NCBI RefSeq assembly: GCF_051124815.1
Contig: NZ_CP118489.1
Span: 124,001-188,000 of the forward strand
Direction of reading: 5' to 3'
DNA from: Azospirillum sp051124815
Lineage (GTDB): Bacteria > Pseudomonadota > Alphaproteobacteria > Azospirillales > Azospirillaceae
DNA: 64,000 nucleotides
Shown here: positions 16,598 to 27,208 of the stretch, one piece after another
Numbering within the stretch: the first letter of the stretch is position 1
Layout: each line of letters opens with the position of its first letter
Notes under the pieces: generated by a model
Seen by the model: only the letters and a program-made list of their open reading frames with translations
What the model was told of the DNA's origin: nothing
Database searches by the model: none
Translations under genes and position numbers: made by a program

Positions 16598-17992
16598 CGG
16601 TGGACTCCTCGGTCAACAGATCCGCGACGCGGGCCACGGCGTCGGCGGGGACAGGCCGGTGTGCCCTTGCATATCGCTGGCGGCGTCACCGGGTTTTGCG
16701 TTCAGGGCGACGTCATACACGCCGTCGCGGGCGGTCAGGGTGACATCGGCGATGGCGGGATGGGCGCAGCCCTTGGCGCAGCCCGACACATGCACCATTC
16801 GCACCGCGTCCAGCAAGTGGCCAGCGCGGTCGGCGATGGCGAGCGCGGTAGCATGGGTGTCGGTGGTGCCGACATCGCAACCGCCGGCCCGCTGCAGGCC
16901 GTCAGCTTCAGCCGGCGGTCGGTGTGCGACAGGATGGCGCTGTGGGCTTTGGCAATGCCTTCGGCGTCGGCGGCAGGGGCGACGGAGGAGGAGGCGCGCC
17001 AGGGGGGTGATGCGGATCTCGGTGCAGGCGGAGGCGAGCGCGGCGAGGGTGCCGGCGGTGAGGCGGCCGAAGGGGAAAGCGATGGTGAGGAAGGCCGGCG
17101 CTACCCCAACGCGGCATCCCTTCTCCCCCGGGAGAAGGTTAGGATGAGGGGTTCGGCATCGCCGAGATCCATGAGATGCGTCACCCTCACCGATCCTCTC
17201 CCGCTTTCTGCGGACCAGAGGTCCGCCTGTCGCGTCAGCGCAAACGAAGTTTGCGCGTGAACGGGGGAGAGGAGAAGTCAGGGGGAGAGGCGCTTGCCGA
17301 TCTCTTCAATTCCAATCGCCGCGACCAGTCCTGCCATGCGGCGCGGCGGCTCCGGCAGCGACGCGCGCAACTCCAGAAAGGCCCGCCCCAGCGCCGACGC
17401 CACGTCCGCCACATCCTCGGCCCGGCACAAGCCCAGCAGCGCGGCCTTCGCCAGCGTCCCGCCCAGCGACACCCGGAACCGCTCGGCATCCACCGCATCG
17501 AACCGTACATCCGTGCTGCTGTCCGCCAGATGCCCGAACCCGCCGCCGCAGACCAGCCAGCCGAACTTCGGCGGCAGGCCGTGCAGCACCGTATCCTCCG
17601 CAAGCCGCGCGTCGAGCGTACGTGCCACTCCCTCCCCGTACGTCCATCGCCGCTGTGGGGTCCAGCCCGGCGGTGGGCGAGCACAGGACGTTGCGCACCG
17701 CCTCGCTCGCCTCGTCGCTCGAGACGTAGCCCATGGCACGCAAGGCGTCGGTCACCGGTTCCAGCGCGTCGTCGGCGATGCCGCGGAGTTGCAGGTTGCC
17801 GCGATGGCTGAGGTCGATCAAACCGTTGCCGTAACGATCACCCAGTTCCGCAATGCGGCGGGCATGCCCGGCAGGCAGCACGCCGGCAGGGACGCGGACG
17901 CGCAGCAGGAACCCGTCGCCGACCCGCATTGGCGCCAGCACGCCGGGGCAGGTGCCGCGGCGTCTCGGCTGGTTGGCGACAGGGTTGGTCAT
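16590..17992 (-). CDS. cobG: CobG, precorrin-3B synthase with an in-frame repeat insertion (frameshifted here)
   Basis: O2-dependent Fe-S/siroheme-type enzyme forming precorrin-3B. N-terminal half: RRGTCPGVLAPMRVGDGFLL, GLIDLSHRGNLQLRGI and PPKFGWLVCGGG. C-terminal half: AFLTIAFPFGRLTAGTLAAL, then the cofactor motif VHVSGCAKGCAHP, ending DLLTEESTGA. Between the halves lies about 170 bp of dispersed repeat. As written a TGA at 17278 ends the first half. Adding one C to the preceding C run makes the whole insert an open frame joining both halves. Other single-base shifts are near 17.64, 17.00, 16.88 and 16.66 kb. The ATG overlaps the cobN stop. Confidence 0.85.
17112..17285. repeat. C/G-rich dispersed repeat inserted inside cobG
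   Basis: Holds the arm CTTCTCCCCCGGGAGAAGG and an inner module of two hairpins, GCGGACC-AGA-GGTCCGC at 17210-17226 and GCGCAAAC-GAA-GTTTGCGC at 17238-17256, joined by a CTGTCGCGTCA-type linker, then a GGGGGAGAGG tract. The same two-hairpin module, inverted, is in the copy at 37.19-37.24 kb. On the cobG strand one frame is stop-free across the element and encodes the tell-tale peptide TPHPNLLPGEKG. Confidence 0.85.
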
Positions 17993-20900
17993 GCGGCGGT
18001 CTCCCGGAGGCGCTGCAGATCCTCCGCGGTGGAGTTGCGGCGGGGATGCCACAAGCCGCGGTCGAGCGCCTCGCTCATGCGCGCCAGAATGTGCCGGGCG
18101 GCGGCCGGATTGGCATGCGACAGGAAGTCCACACCTCCGCATCCTCGACGTACGCGTCATACAGCTGGTCGAAATGGGCGGGACGTACGGCATCGGTGGT
18201 GGCGGCGAAGGCGAACAGCGTGTCGACGCCGGCCGCCAGCTCCGCCGCCCCGCGATAGCCGTGTCGCATCATGCCCCGGATCCAGCGCGGGTTGGCGGCC
18301 CGGCCGCGCAAGGTGCGGGCGATCTCCTCCGCCAGGGTGCGGACGGCGAGCTTTTCCGGATCGGCGCTGTCGAGATGATAGAGCGCCGGTTCGGAGTCCT
18401 CCAGCGCGGCGGCGGCGGCGATCCGCCTTCGAACTGCATGAAGCCGTCGGTGGACAGAACGTCGTGCTCGCGCTGGTCCTGATGGTGGACCAGCGCGTCG
18501 GCCCCGCCGACCCGGCGACGGAACAAAGCGGCAGGGGTACCCCTCCAGCCCGGCACCATAGGCGTGGCAGCCGCCCTCCAGATAGGCGGCGCCGAAATCG
18601 GCCCGCGCCGTCCAATCGCCGCGCGCGATCATGCCGGACAGCGCCGTGCCGTAAATGCCGGGCGCGGCGCCGAAGATGCGGGCGGTGGCCCAGCGGCGGG
18701 CGTCCTCGGCAGCGGTGCCGGATGCGGCGAGGCGCCGTTCCGCGGCCCGCGCGGTGGCGGCCAGCGGGTTGGTGTCGTCCGGCTCGTCCAGCCCGGCGAC
18801 GGCGCGCACCGCCTGGTCGAACAGGGCGATCTGCTGCGGAAAGACGTCGCGGAACAGGCCGGAGATGCGCAGCGTCACATCCACCCGCGGGCGGCCGAGC
18901 ACGCCGGCCGGCATGATCTCGTAGCCGGTGACGCGGCCGGAACCGTTCTCCCAGATCGGGCGGACGCCCAGCAGGGCCAGCGCCTGGGCCAGTTCGTCGC
19001 CGCCGGTGCGCATCGCCGGGGTGCCCCAGCAATCCACCACCAGCCGGCGCGGCCAGTCGCCATGATCCTGGAGATGGCGGGTGATCAGCGCGTCCGCCGC
19101 CTGCCAGCCGAGCGTCCAGGCGGTCGGCGTCGGCACCCCGCGCGGGTCGAGCGCATAGAGGTTGCGGCCGGTCGGCAGCGTGTCCGCGCGCCCGCGCGCC
19201 GGGGAGCCGCCAGGGCCCGGACGCACGAAACGGCCGTCCAGCCCCTCGAGCAACGCCCGCATCTCCGCCTCGCCGCAGGCATCGACAGCGGTGGCGACGG
19301 CGAGCGGATCGGCGGTGCGGGCAACGGCGGCGGTCAGGCGGTCGCGGCGGTCGCCGGTCGGGCTGTGGCCGAAGACGTGCAGGCCGTCGCGGATCTGCAG
19401 CTCCTTGATATCGCAGAGATGGGCGTCCAGCCGCGACAGGATGGCGTCGGGATCGTCGTCAGGGCGTAGGTTGCAGTCGGCGGCGACGCCGGATTTCCAG
19501 GCAAGGTCGAGGATCGTCTCGCGCAGCATGCCAAGTCGCCGCGGATCGAGCCCGGTCGCCTGCGAATACTCGTCGATGGCGGTTTCCAGGGCGGCAAGCT
19601 CGCCGTAGAGACCGGATTCGACCGGCGGCGGGGTCAGGTGGCCGATCAGCACGGCGCCGAGGCGGCGGCGGGCCTGCACGCCCTCGCCGGGATTGTTGAC
19701 GATGAAGGGATAGAGGGTCGGCAGGGCGCCGCCGACGATCTCCGGCCAACAGTCTGCCGACAGCGCCACCGCCTTGCCCGGCAGCCATTCCAGCGTGCCG
19801 TGGGCGCCGATCTGCACCAGGGCATGGATGCCGACGGCATGGCGCAGCCACAGGTGGAAGGCGAGATAGCCGTGGCTGGGAGGCGTATCGGGATCGTGGT
19901 GCTGGGAGGTTGTCGGGGCCCGTGGCCGCGGCTGGGCTGCACCGCCACCACGGCATTGCCGCAGGGCAGGATGCGGAAGGCGAAGGTGCCGTCGCGGCAG
20001 GCCGGGTCGGCGGCGGCTCACCCCAGGTTTCGGCGATGCGGGCGCGGATGTCCGGCGGGGCAAGGCGCTGGTAATCGGCCAGCGACAGCGTCGGGGTGGG
20101 CGTGGCGGTGAGGGCCGCCATCAACGCCGCGCCGCTGTCCGGAATGGCGGACATGCCGTAGCCCTCGGCGGACAGGCGGCGGAGCATCGCGATGGTGCTC
20201 GCCGGGCTGTCGAGGCCCACCGCATGGCCGATGCCGCCGCCGGGTCCGGGATAATCGGACAGGACCAGCGCCAAGCGGCGCTCCGCCCGCGCGGTGCGGG
20301 ACAGGCGGACCCAGCTGGCCGCGAGGTCGGCGGTGAAGGCCACGCGGTCTGGGATCGGGCGCAGGGCAGGCGCGGCGAATTGCAGGTCGGGGTCGGGGTC
20401 GCCCGCCGCCTTGAAGGCGATGGCGCGGGCGATGATGCGGCCGTCCATCTCCGGCAGCACGACGTTCATGGCGAGGTCGGACGGACCCAGCCCGCGCGAA
20501 GACGCCTGCCAGCCGGCTTCCGGCGTGGTGGAGAGGATGGCCTGCAGCACCGGGCTGCCGTTGGCCTCCAGCGGCGAGCCGTCGTCGCGCGCCGCGGAAA
20601 AGGCGGTGGTGTTGACGACCACGGCGGCGTTCCGGGCGATCAGGCTGGCGCGCATCCAGGCGGCGCAGTCCGGCTCCTTCAGGCTGGCGACGAACAACGG
20701 GCGGGGCTGAGTCCACGCTCGGCCAGCGCGTCGCACAGCGCGTGGACCGGGGCGAGGTCGCCGGCCAGCAGGTGGGAGCGGTAGAAGACCACCGCGGCGA
20801 CCGGGGCATCGGCGCGAATGGGACCGCTCCAGCCCTCGTATCGCGCACCGAAGCGCGGGACCGGGGCGGGCTCGTCATGGGGCAGGGGCGTGCCGGCCAG

Positions 20901-21376
20901 CGTCGCGGCGCAGGCCAGCAGATGGGCCATATTGGCCGGGCCGCCCTCGGTGAAATGGGCGCCAGAGGCGGTCGGCGGTCTCGGACGGGATGGTGCCGTA
21001 AGCGGTGAGATTGGGGTCGGGCTGCGCCTCTCCCGGCAGAACGGCCAGCGGGATGCCGCGCTCGCGGCAGAGGGCGGAGAGGCGGTCCAGGCCGTAGCGC
21101 CAGTAACCGCTGCCGCCGAGCAGGCGCAGGACCACCAGTTTCGCCTTGGCAACGATGTTCTCGGCGTAAAGGTCGACCGACGGGGATGGCCCAGCCGGTT
21201 GAGGTTGGCGAGGCGGAAGCTGGGCAAGCGGTCGCGCCCGCCCGCCACGCGGCGGCGAGCGCGGTCAGGTCGCTGTCGGAGAAGGACAGCATCACGAGGT
21301 CGGCCGGCGTCTGTCCCAGATCTTCCGCCTGGGGGCCGGCGTCCAGTTCATCCTGGCGGGCGGCGAGCAGGTGCAT
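17989..21376 (-). CDS. cobN: CobN, cobaltochelatase large subunit (multiply frameshifted here)
   Basis: Large subunit of the ATP-dependent aerobic cobaltochelatase (CobNST), which inserts Co2+ into hydrogenobyrinic acid a,c-diamide. It starts MHLLAARQDELDAGPQAEDL at 21376. Long conserved blocks appear in alternating frames: LVVLRLLGGSGYWRYGLDRL, then VALVLSDYPGPGGGIGHAVG-type sequence near 20.25 kb, GIHALVQIGAHGTLEWLPGK near 19.8 kb, LVVDCWGTPAMRTGGDELAQ near 19.0 kb, and the C-terminus ARMSEALDRGLWHPRRNSTA. About nine small shifts cluster near 21.24, 21.18, 20.96, 20.70, 20.02-19.88, 18.54, 18.43 and 18.14 kb. No segment is obviously deleted. cobS and cobT are not in this window. Confidence 0.87.
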
Positions 21377-21404
21377 GGTTTGATGTCCAGGGAGCGGAGA
21401 CGCT

Positions 21405-21510
21405 TGCCCCCACCCTAACCCTCCCCCGCTGGGCGGGGAGGGGACTAAGCGCTTGTGCAGATGAGTAGCGGCAGTCCCTCCCCGCCCAGCGGGGAGGTTA
21501 GGTGGGGTCT
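21405..21510. repeat. C/G-rich dispersed repeat, full copy
   Basis: Inverted arms: CCCCCACCCTAACCCTCCCC with CGCTGGGCGGGGAGG at the left, and CCCTCCCCGCCCAGCGGGGA with GGTTAGGTGGGG at the right, around a 40-base spacer. It lies between cobW and cobN on the same strand, so it is transcribed within the operon. The reading frame at the end of cobW runs into it. Confidence 0.88.
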
Positions 21511-22603
21511 AACGCTGCAAGACGCGACGACCAATCCAGCTCCTACCCAACAACGCGCCCTGGTCACCGCATCGCGGTCCAGCCCGGTCTCGCCGATCAC
21601 CACCAGACGGCTGCGGCGCTCCTCGCCGGGCTTCCACAGGCGGTCGTAATGGGTCTGGATGCGGGTGCCGACGCCCTGGACCAGCAGGCGCATCGGTTGC
21701 CGGGCACGTCGATGAAGCCCTTCAGACGCAGCACGCCATGCAGACCGGCGACCTGTTCCAGCGTCATCGCCAGACGGGCGGGGTCGGGCTGCGACGGCAG
21801 TTCCACCACGAAGCTGGTGAAGTCGTCGTGGTCGTGGCCCTCTTCGTCGTCATGGTGGCTGGGACGGTTGGCGAGGTCGTCCTCCACCGCCGCGCCGACG
21901 CCGAGCAGGACCAGCGGATCGACGGCGCCCTGCGACGCGCGGACCAGCTTGGCGTCGCGGCCGACCGCATGGCTCAGCGCGCTGCGGATCAGCTCCTCGA
22001 CGCGGGCGAGGTCGCCGGCGGCGACCAGATCGGTCTTGTTGACGACGATCAGGTCGGCGCAGAGCAGCTGGTCCTCGAACACCTCTTCGATCGGCGTTTC
22101 GTGATCGACTGTGCCGGCGGCGTCGCGCTGGGCCTCCAGCGCGGCGGGATCGGGGGCGCGCGGCCCTCCGCCGCCGCGGCGGCATCCACCACGGCGATGA
22201 CGCCGTCGACGGTGACCCGCGTCTTGATCGCCGGCCAGTGGAAGGCCTGGACCAGCGGCTTGGGCAGGGCGAGACCACTGGTCTCGATCACGATGTGCTC
22301 GGGCGGTTCCGGCCGGGCCAGCAGCTTCTCGATGGCCGGCACGAAATCGTCGGCGACGGTGCAGCACAGGCAGCCGTTCGCCAGCTCGATCACATCGTCT
22401 TCGGTGCAGGTCGGGTTGCCGCAGGCGCGCAGGATGTCGCCGTCGATGCCGACATCGCCGAACTCGTTGATGATCAGCGCAAGCCGGCGGCCGTCGGCCT
22501 TTTCCAGCAGGCCACGGATCAGCGTGGTCTTGCCGGCGCCGAGGAAGCCGGTGATGACCGTCGCCGGAACCTTGCCGGCGGCCGTTTTCGCAACTGCGGA
22601 CAT
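21445..22603 (-). CDS. cobW: CobW-type GTPase/metallochaperone (frameshifted here)
   Basis: G3E-family GTPase implicated in delivering cobalt. Walker A is GFLGAGKTTLIRGLLE. The GCLCCTVADD metal-binding CxCC motif follows, then ETSGLALPKPL, then NKTD (in VVNKTDLVAAGDLARV). A His/Asp-rich metal-binding stretch (HHDDEEGHDHDD) precedes the CobW C-terminal domain (FIDVPGN, then RMRLLVQGVGTRIQTHYDRL). Frame breaks occur near 22.15 and 21.69 kb. Residues beyond DRDAVTR (about 21.56 kb) come from spacer and repeat DNA, so the true stop may be upstream of 21445. Confidence 0.87.
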
Positions 22604-22615
22604 GGGCTTCCTTCC

Positions 22616-23357
22616 TTAACGCGCGCCGGGCTGGACCCGCAGGGCCGGGCGGGACTCGCTCTCGCGGACCAGACCGCTCATCAGCCAGCCGCAGGCCGAG
22701 CCCAGGATCGCCCAGAACAGGGCGGCCCCGCCGAGAGAGGCGGTGACGAAGCGGGCGGCCAGTTCCGGCGGAACCGCACCTTCGGCGCTTTCCGGATGGG
22801 GGCGCCGATCAGATGGGGCAAGGCTGCGACCAGGATGGCGGCGGCGATGACCAGACGGTTGCGGGCGAAGGCGAGCGCAGCCAGGCCGGCACCTGCCCCG
22901 GCGGCTGCGGACAGCCACCAGAGCTGCCGCAGTTCAAGCTCCGCCCCGGCCATGCCCGGCAATTCCGGGGCCAAGCCGAAGGAGGGCGCCAGCGAGACGG
23001 CGACGAAGCCGCCCATGCCCCAAACCAGCCCGCGCCGGGCATCGACCGGCCGGCCGGCCAGCAGGATCGCCGCACCCAGCAGCAAGGCATAGGCGACGCC
23101 GGTCAGCAGGTTGGCGACGATGGTCAGGCCGATGCGCTGTATCGCCTCGTCCAGCGTGGTCGGCACGCCTTCGCCGATCTCGCGCACGGGGCCGTGCTGA
23201 TGCGACGATTCGGGCGATCCGGCGGGTGGGGTCACCACCTCGTATTTCTCGGCTTCGAGGATCAGCGGGACGGTCGTCGCCTGCTGACGGACGCGGCCGT
23301 GCCGGAGAGCACGCCCGCGACCAAAGCGGCTGTGAACAGCCGCCGGATCAGATCCAT
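22616..23357 (-). CDS. cbtA: CbtA, cobalt transporter membrane subunit (frameshifted here)
   Basis: Predicted cobalt permease that works with CbtB. Start MDLIRRLFTAALVAGVLSGT at 23357. After a frame break near 23.27 kb the sequence runs AIQRIGLTIVANLLTGVAYA, LLLGAAILLAG, LVWGMGGFVAVSLAPSFGL, ELPGMAGAELELRQLWWLSA and ILVAALPHLIGAP. After a second break near 22.80 kb it ends ALFWAILGSACGWLMSGLV. At least five hydrophobic helices are visible. It follows cbtB by 10 bp. Confidence 0.85.
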
Positions 23358-23367
23358 GACCCGCTGC

Positions 23368-23583
23368 TTAGTGGCAGGGGAACGCGAAGGAATGACGGGC
23401 GTCGTGGGCCGCGTCGTGGATCTGCTGCGGCTGGGCGAAGCCGACGCCGTACAGCAGGAAGCTGCCGAGCAGGATCGCGGCAAAGGCAGCGACCGCGGCC
23501 TGGGCGGCGCTATAGGTAGCGGCGCTGCGGGTCGCGGAGCCGGCGGCAACGGTGTTGATCGAACGGGTGGTCATCGAAGACAT
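23368..23583 (-). CDS. cbtB: CbtB, cobalt transporter small subunit
   Basis: A 71-residue protein with one hydrophobic helix (AAVAAFAAILLGSFLLYGVG) and a C-terminal His-rich metal-binding tail (IHDAAHDARHSFAFPCH), the hallmark of CbtB. It is the first gene after the cobalamin riboswitch. The ATG at 23583 is preceded by GGGAG and AAGG; an ATG at 23574 is the alternative. It is among the few intact genes in the frameshift-rich block, probably because it is short. Confidence 0.9.
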   Translation of the reverse strand: MSSMTTRSINTVAAGSATRSAATYSAAQAAVAAFAAILLGSFLLYGVGFAQPQQIHDAAHDARHSFAFPCH

Positions 23584-23630
23584 CCTTGCTCTCCCGCCAC
23601 ACCCGGCGGGGTTGGAAAGGTTGAAACATC

Positions 23631-23830
23631 CGCCGGCAGGTTTCCTGGCTCGCGGGTCGCCGCATCGCCGTCCGCCTTCCCGGCCCGCGAAAGGCCAGTG
23701 GCATGATGGACGGGACGCTCGCCGCTTACAGTTGCGGGGGCAGCCGCGGCATTGGCGCTTCCAGGAAGCACCGCACCGCATTCCCTATTATCCCCGCCGT
23801 CCGTCAGGACGGCAGGGGCACCGTCGGACG
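23631..23830 (-). promoter_or_regulatory. Cobalamin riboswitch upstream of cbtB
   Basis: Read on the minus strand, the element shows the ordered conserved blocks of the adenosylcobalamin riboswitch: GGTGCC (about 23823), AATAGGGAA (about 23787), CCCCCGCAACTGTAAGCGG (about 23734), CATGCCACTGG (about 23703) and the B12 box AGCCAGGAAACCTGCC (23650-23635). It lies about 50 bases before cbtB. It should repress the cbtB-cbtA-cobW-cobN-cobGHIJ operon when coenzyme B12 is plentiful. Confidence 0.96.
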
Positions 23831-24181
23831 GCCACCATCGCAGTGCCGCGCACGTTTGGCAAGCCCACAATAAGGCGTCTGTCGCACGGACGATCTTGCA
23901 CGCCGACATTTTGAATGCTGTCATGTTTGGCGGACAGAGTGTCCGGAAATCCGACACTTTCCGGTGCTAGGGTGAGCGAGTGGACGGAGGACGCCGCAGC
24001 GAAACCGGTGGAGAAACAAAGGGGCCGACGGCCCGACCGAAGCGAACCCGGCCGTGGCACGCTTCGTGCGTACAACAATCGGTGAAACGTCCCGCCGCAT
24101 GGCGGCTCCCGGGGAGGCCCGGTCATAAGCGCCGGGCGTAAGCCCGGAAATAAGGACGAACGGGAGGAGAATTCGCGACCG
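23831..24181. other. Divergent intergenic region, cbt-cob operon and liv operon
   Basis: About 350 bases without a gene. It must hold the promoter of the leftward riboswitch-led operon and that of the rightward liv operon. An AT-richer patch lies at about 23860-23970 (CATTTTGAATGCTGTCATG and nearby). A purine-rich tract, GGAGGAGAA, precedes the livG start. I cannot name a regulator site. Confidence 0.5.
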
Positions 24182-24940
24182 ATGAACGCCGCACCGAACG
24201 ACGACATCATCCTGGAAGCGCGCAACCTGACGAAGGAGTTCAAGGGGTTCGTGGCGGTGAAGGAGGTAAACCTGCAAGTGAAGCGGGGCACCATCCACGC
24301 GCTGATCGGCCCGAACGGCGCCGGCAAGAGCACGGTGTTCAACCTGCTGACCAAGTTCCTGACGCCGACGCGCGGTCAGATCCTCTACAAGGGCCGCGAC
24401 ATCACCCGCACCAAACCGGCCGACATCGCGCTGATGGGGCTGGTCCGCTCCTTCCAGATCTCGGCCGTCTTCCCGCATCTCAGCGTGCTGGAGAATGTCC
24501 GCGTCGCCCTGCAGCGGCCGCTCGGCACCAGCTTCCATTTCTGGAAGTCCGAGATCGTCGCTCTACGACCTGCACGACCGGGCGCTGGAGCTGATCGAGG
24601 CGGTCAACCTCACCCCTGGGCCGGTCACACCGCCGCCGAGCTGCCCTATGGCCGCAAGCGCGCGCTGGAGATCGCCACCACGCTCGCGCTCGACCCCGAG
24701 GTGATGCTGCTCGACGAGCCGCTGGCCGGCATGGGCCATGAGGACATCGAGGGCACGGCGGCGCTGATCAAGCGCGTCGCCGCCGACCGCACCGTGCTGA
24801 TGGTGGAGCACAACCTGTCGGTCGTCGCCCACCTGTCGGACACCATCACCGTTCTGCGCCGCGGCGAGATCCTGGCGGAGGGGCCGTACGAGGTCGTCTC
24901 AAGAACCCGCAGGTGATGGAAGCTTATATGGGGACCGGAC

Positions 24941-24948
<8 letters not shown>
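24182..24948 (+). CDS. livG: LivG-type ABC transporter ATPase (frameshifted here)
   Basis: ATP-binding subunit of a branched-chain-amino-acid-type (HAAT) importer. Walker A GPNGAGKSTVFNLLTKFL, Q-loop region VRSFQISAVFPHLSVLENVR, LivG-type signature LPYGRKRALEIATTL, Walker B VMLLDEPLAGM and switch His in MVEHNLSVV are all present. Two compensating breaks at about 24.557 and 24.617 kb garble the short segment SLYDLHDRALELIEAVNLTP. A third at about 24.897 kb replaces the native end SKNPQVMEAYMGTGHA. With that corrected the gene stops at 24948 and overlaps livF by 8 bp. Confidence 0.9.
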
Positions 24949-25663
<715 letters not shown>

Positions 25664-25816
25664 GGCGTCCAGCCATCTGACATCGCCGGCATGAACGTCG
25701 CCTTGGCCCGCAATTCGGGGCCGGGGCGGCGAACTGCCGCAGCTTGTCCGATTACGGCCACAGGGACCCGCGAAGGGAACCGGCCGACAATAAAACCAAG
25801 AGGGAGAGACCTTCTG

Positions 25817-27024
25817 ATGCGCACGCTTCTTCTCGCCGGCACCGCCCTGCTGACGCTCGCCGGAACCGCGATTCCGGCTTCTGCCCAGGTGTCGGACAAC
25901 GTCATCCGCATCGGTGTGCTGAACGACCGTTCCGGCATCTACGCCGATCTCGCCGGCGAAGGCTCCGCCATCGCCGCCCGGATGGCGGCGGAGGAGTTCG
26001 GCAACAAGGTCGCCGGCGCCCCGGTCGAGATCGTCGTCGCCGACCACCAGAACAAGGCCGACATCGCCGCGTCGAAGGCGCGCGAGTGGGTGGACACCGG
26101 CGGCGTCGACGTCATCGCCGACGTGCCGAACTCCGCCGCCGCCCTGGCGGTGCAGGGCATCGCCAAGGACAAGAAGCGCATCTTCCTGATGTCCGGTCCC
26201 GGCGCCACCGCGCTGAGCGGCGCGCAGTGCAGCCCCTACGGCTTCCAGTGGACCTACGACAACTATGCCATGGCCGCCGGCACCGGCCGCGCCCTGTACG
26301 AGCAGGGCAAGAAGAAGTGGTTCTTCGTGACCGCTGACTACGCCTTCGGCCAGTCGCTGGAGGAGGAGACCTCCAAGATGGTGAAGTCGCTGGGCGGCAC
26401 CATCGTCGGGTCGGTGCGCCATCCGCTCGGCACCTCCGACTTCTCGTCCTTCCTGCTGCAGGCGCAGGGGTCGGGCGCCGACGTGATCGGTCTGGCCAAT
26501 GCCGGCGGCGACACCGTCAACGCCGTCAAGCAGGCGTCCGAATTCGGCATCACCCAGGCGGGCCAGAGCCTGGCCGGCCTGCTGATGTTTATCACCGACG
26601 TGAATGCGCTGGGTCTGCAGTCGGCGCAGGGGCTGATGCTGACGACCGGCTTCTACTGGGACACCGACGACCAGACCCGCGAATGGTCGAAGAAGTTCGA
26701 AGCCAAGGCCGGCAAGAAGCCGACCATGGTGCAGGCCGGCGTCTACCGGCGGTGAAGCATTATCTGAAGGCTGTGGAAGCCGCCAAGACGGACGACGCCG
26801 ACAAGGTCGCCGCCAAGATGCGCGAACTGCCGGTCGAGGACATGTTCGCCAAGAAGGGCAAGATCGCCGCCAACGGCCGCATGTTCCACGACATGTATCT
26901 GGCCCAGGTGAAAACCCCGGCCGAGTCGAAGGGTCCCTGGGACTATTACAAGATCGTCAAGACCATTCCGGCCGACACCGCCTTCATGGACCCGAAGCAG
27001 AGCGGCTGCCCGCTGGTGAAGTGA
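25817..27024 (+). CDS. Branched-chain-amino-acid-type periplasmic binding protein (one frameshift here)
   Basis: Solute-binding receptor (LivK/Peripla_BP_6 family) for the importer. The Sec signal peptide MRTLLLAGTALLTLAGTAIPASA is cleaved before QVSDNVIRIGVLND. Family features include FGNKVAGAPVEIVVADHQNK, FFVTADYAFGQSLEEE and the long C-terminal lobe. One base is missing near 26.745 kb, where VQAGVY is followed by a stop instead of AVKHYLKAVEAAKTDDADKV. The corrected protein is about 402 residues. The start has AGGGAGAG upstream. The ligand cannot be told from sequence; amides, urea or aromatic compounds are as likely as branched amino acids. Confidence 0.9.
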
Positions 27025-27035
27025 GGGGAGTCGGA

Positions 27036-27147
27036 GTTAGACCCCACCCTGACCCTCCCCGCTAACGCAGGGGAGGGGATTGGTGCTGTACGCCGACAAG
27101 GTCCTGTCCCCCTCCCCCGCCCAGCGGGGAGGGTCGGGGTGGGGGCA
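27036..27147. repeat. C/G-rich dispersed repeat, full copy
   Basis: The left arm GTTAGACCCCACCCTGACCC and a right arm ending AGCGGGGAGGGTCGGGGTGG are inverted around a spacer. It is flanked by the GTTAGACCCC border also seen at 52769. It sits between the binding-protein gene and livH within the operon, where its hairpins could adjust relative transcript abundance. Confidence 0.85.
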
Positions 27148-27208
27148 ATCAACGACCACTCACCCCAAGAACAACAACCAACACCAACGAACCGGGAGAA
27201 ATGCGGAG

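Noticed and set aside
18564..19469. Plus-strand open frame of 301 codons within cobN
   Set aside because: Antisense to the conserved CobN blocks and lacking any recognisable domain.
14457..23357. Calling the cob genes pseudogenes
   Set aside because: All conserved motifs survive on both sides of each break, breaks fit homopolymer loss, and unrelated genes to 37 kb show the same pattern.
24557..24620. Programmed ribosomal frameshifting in livG
   Set aside because: Two compensating changes fit single-base losses in G/C runs, and there is no slippery site with a downstream structure; the same error type recurs in many neighbours.
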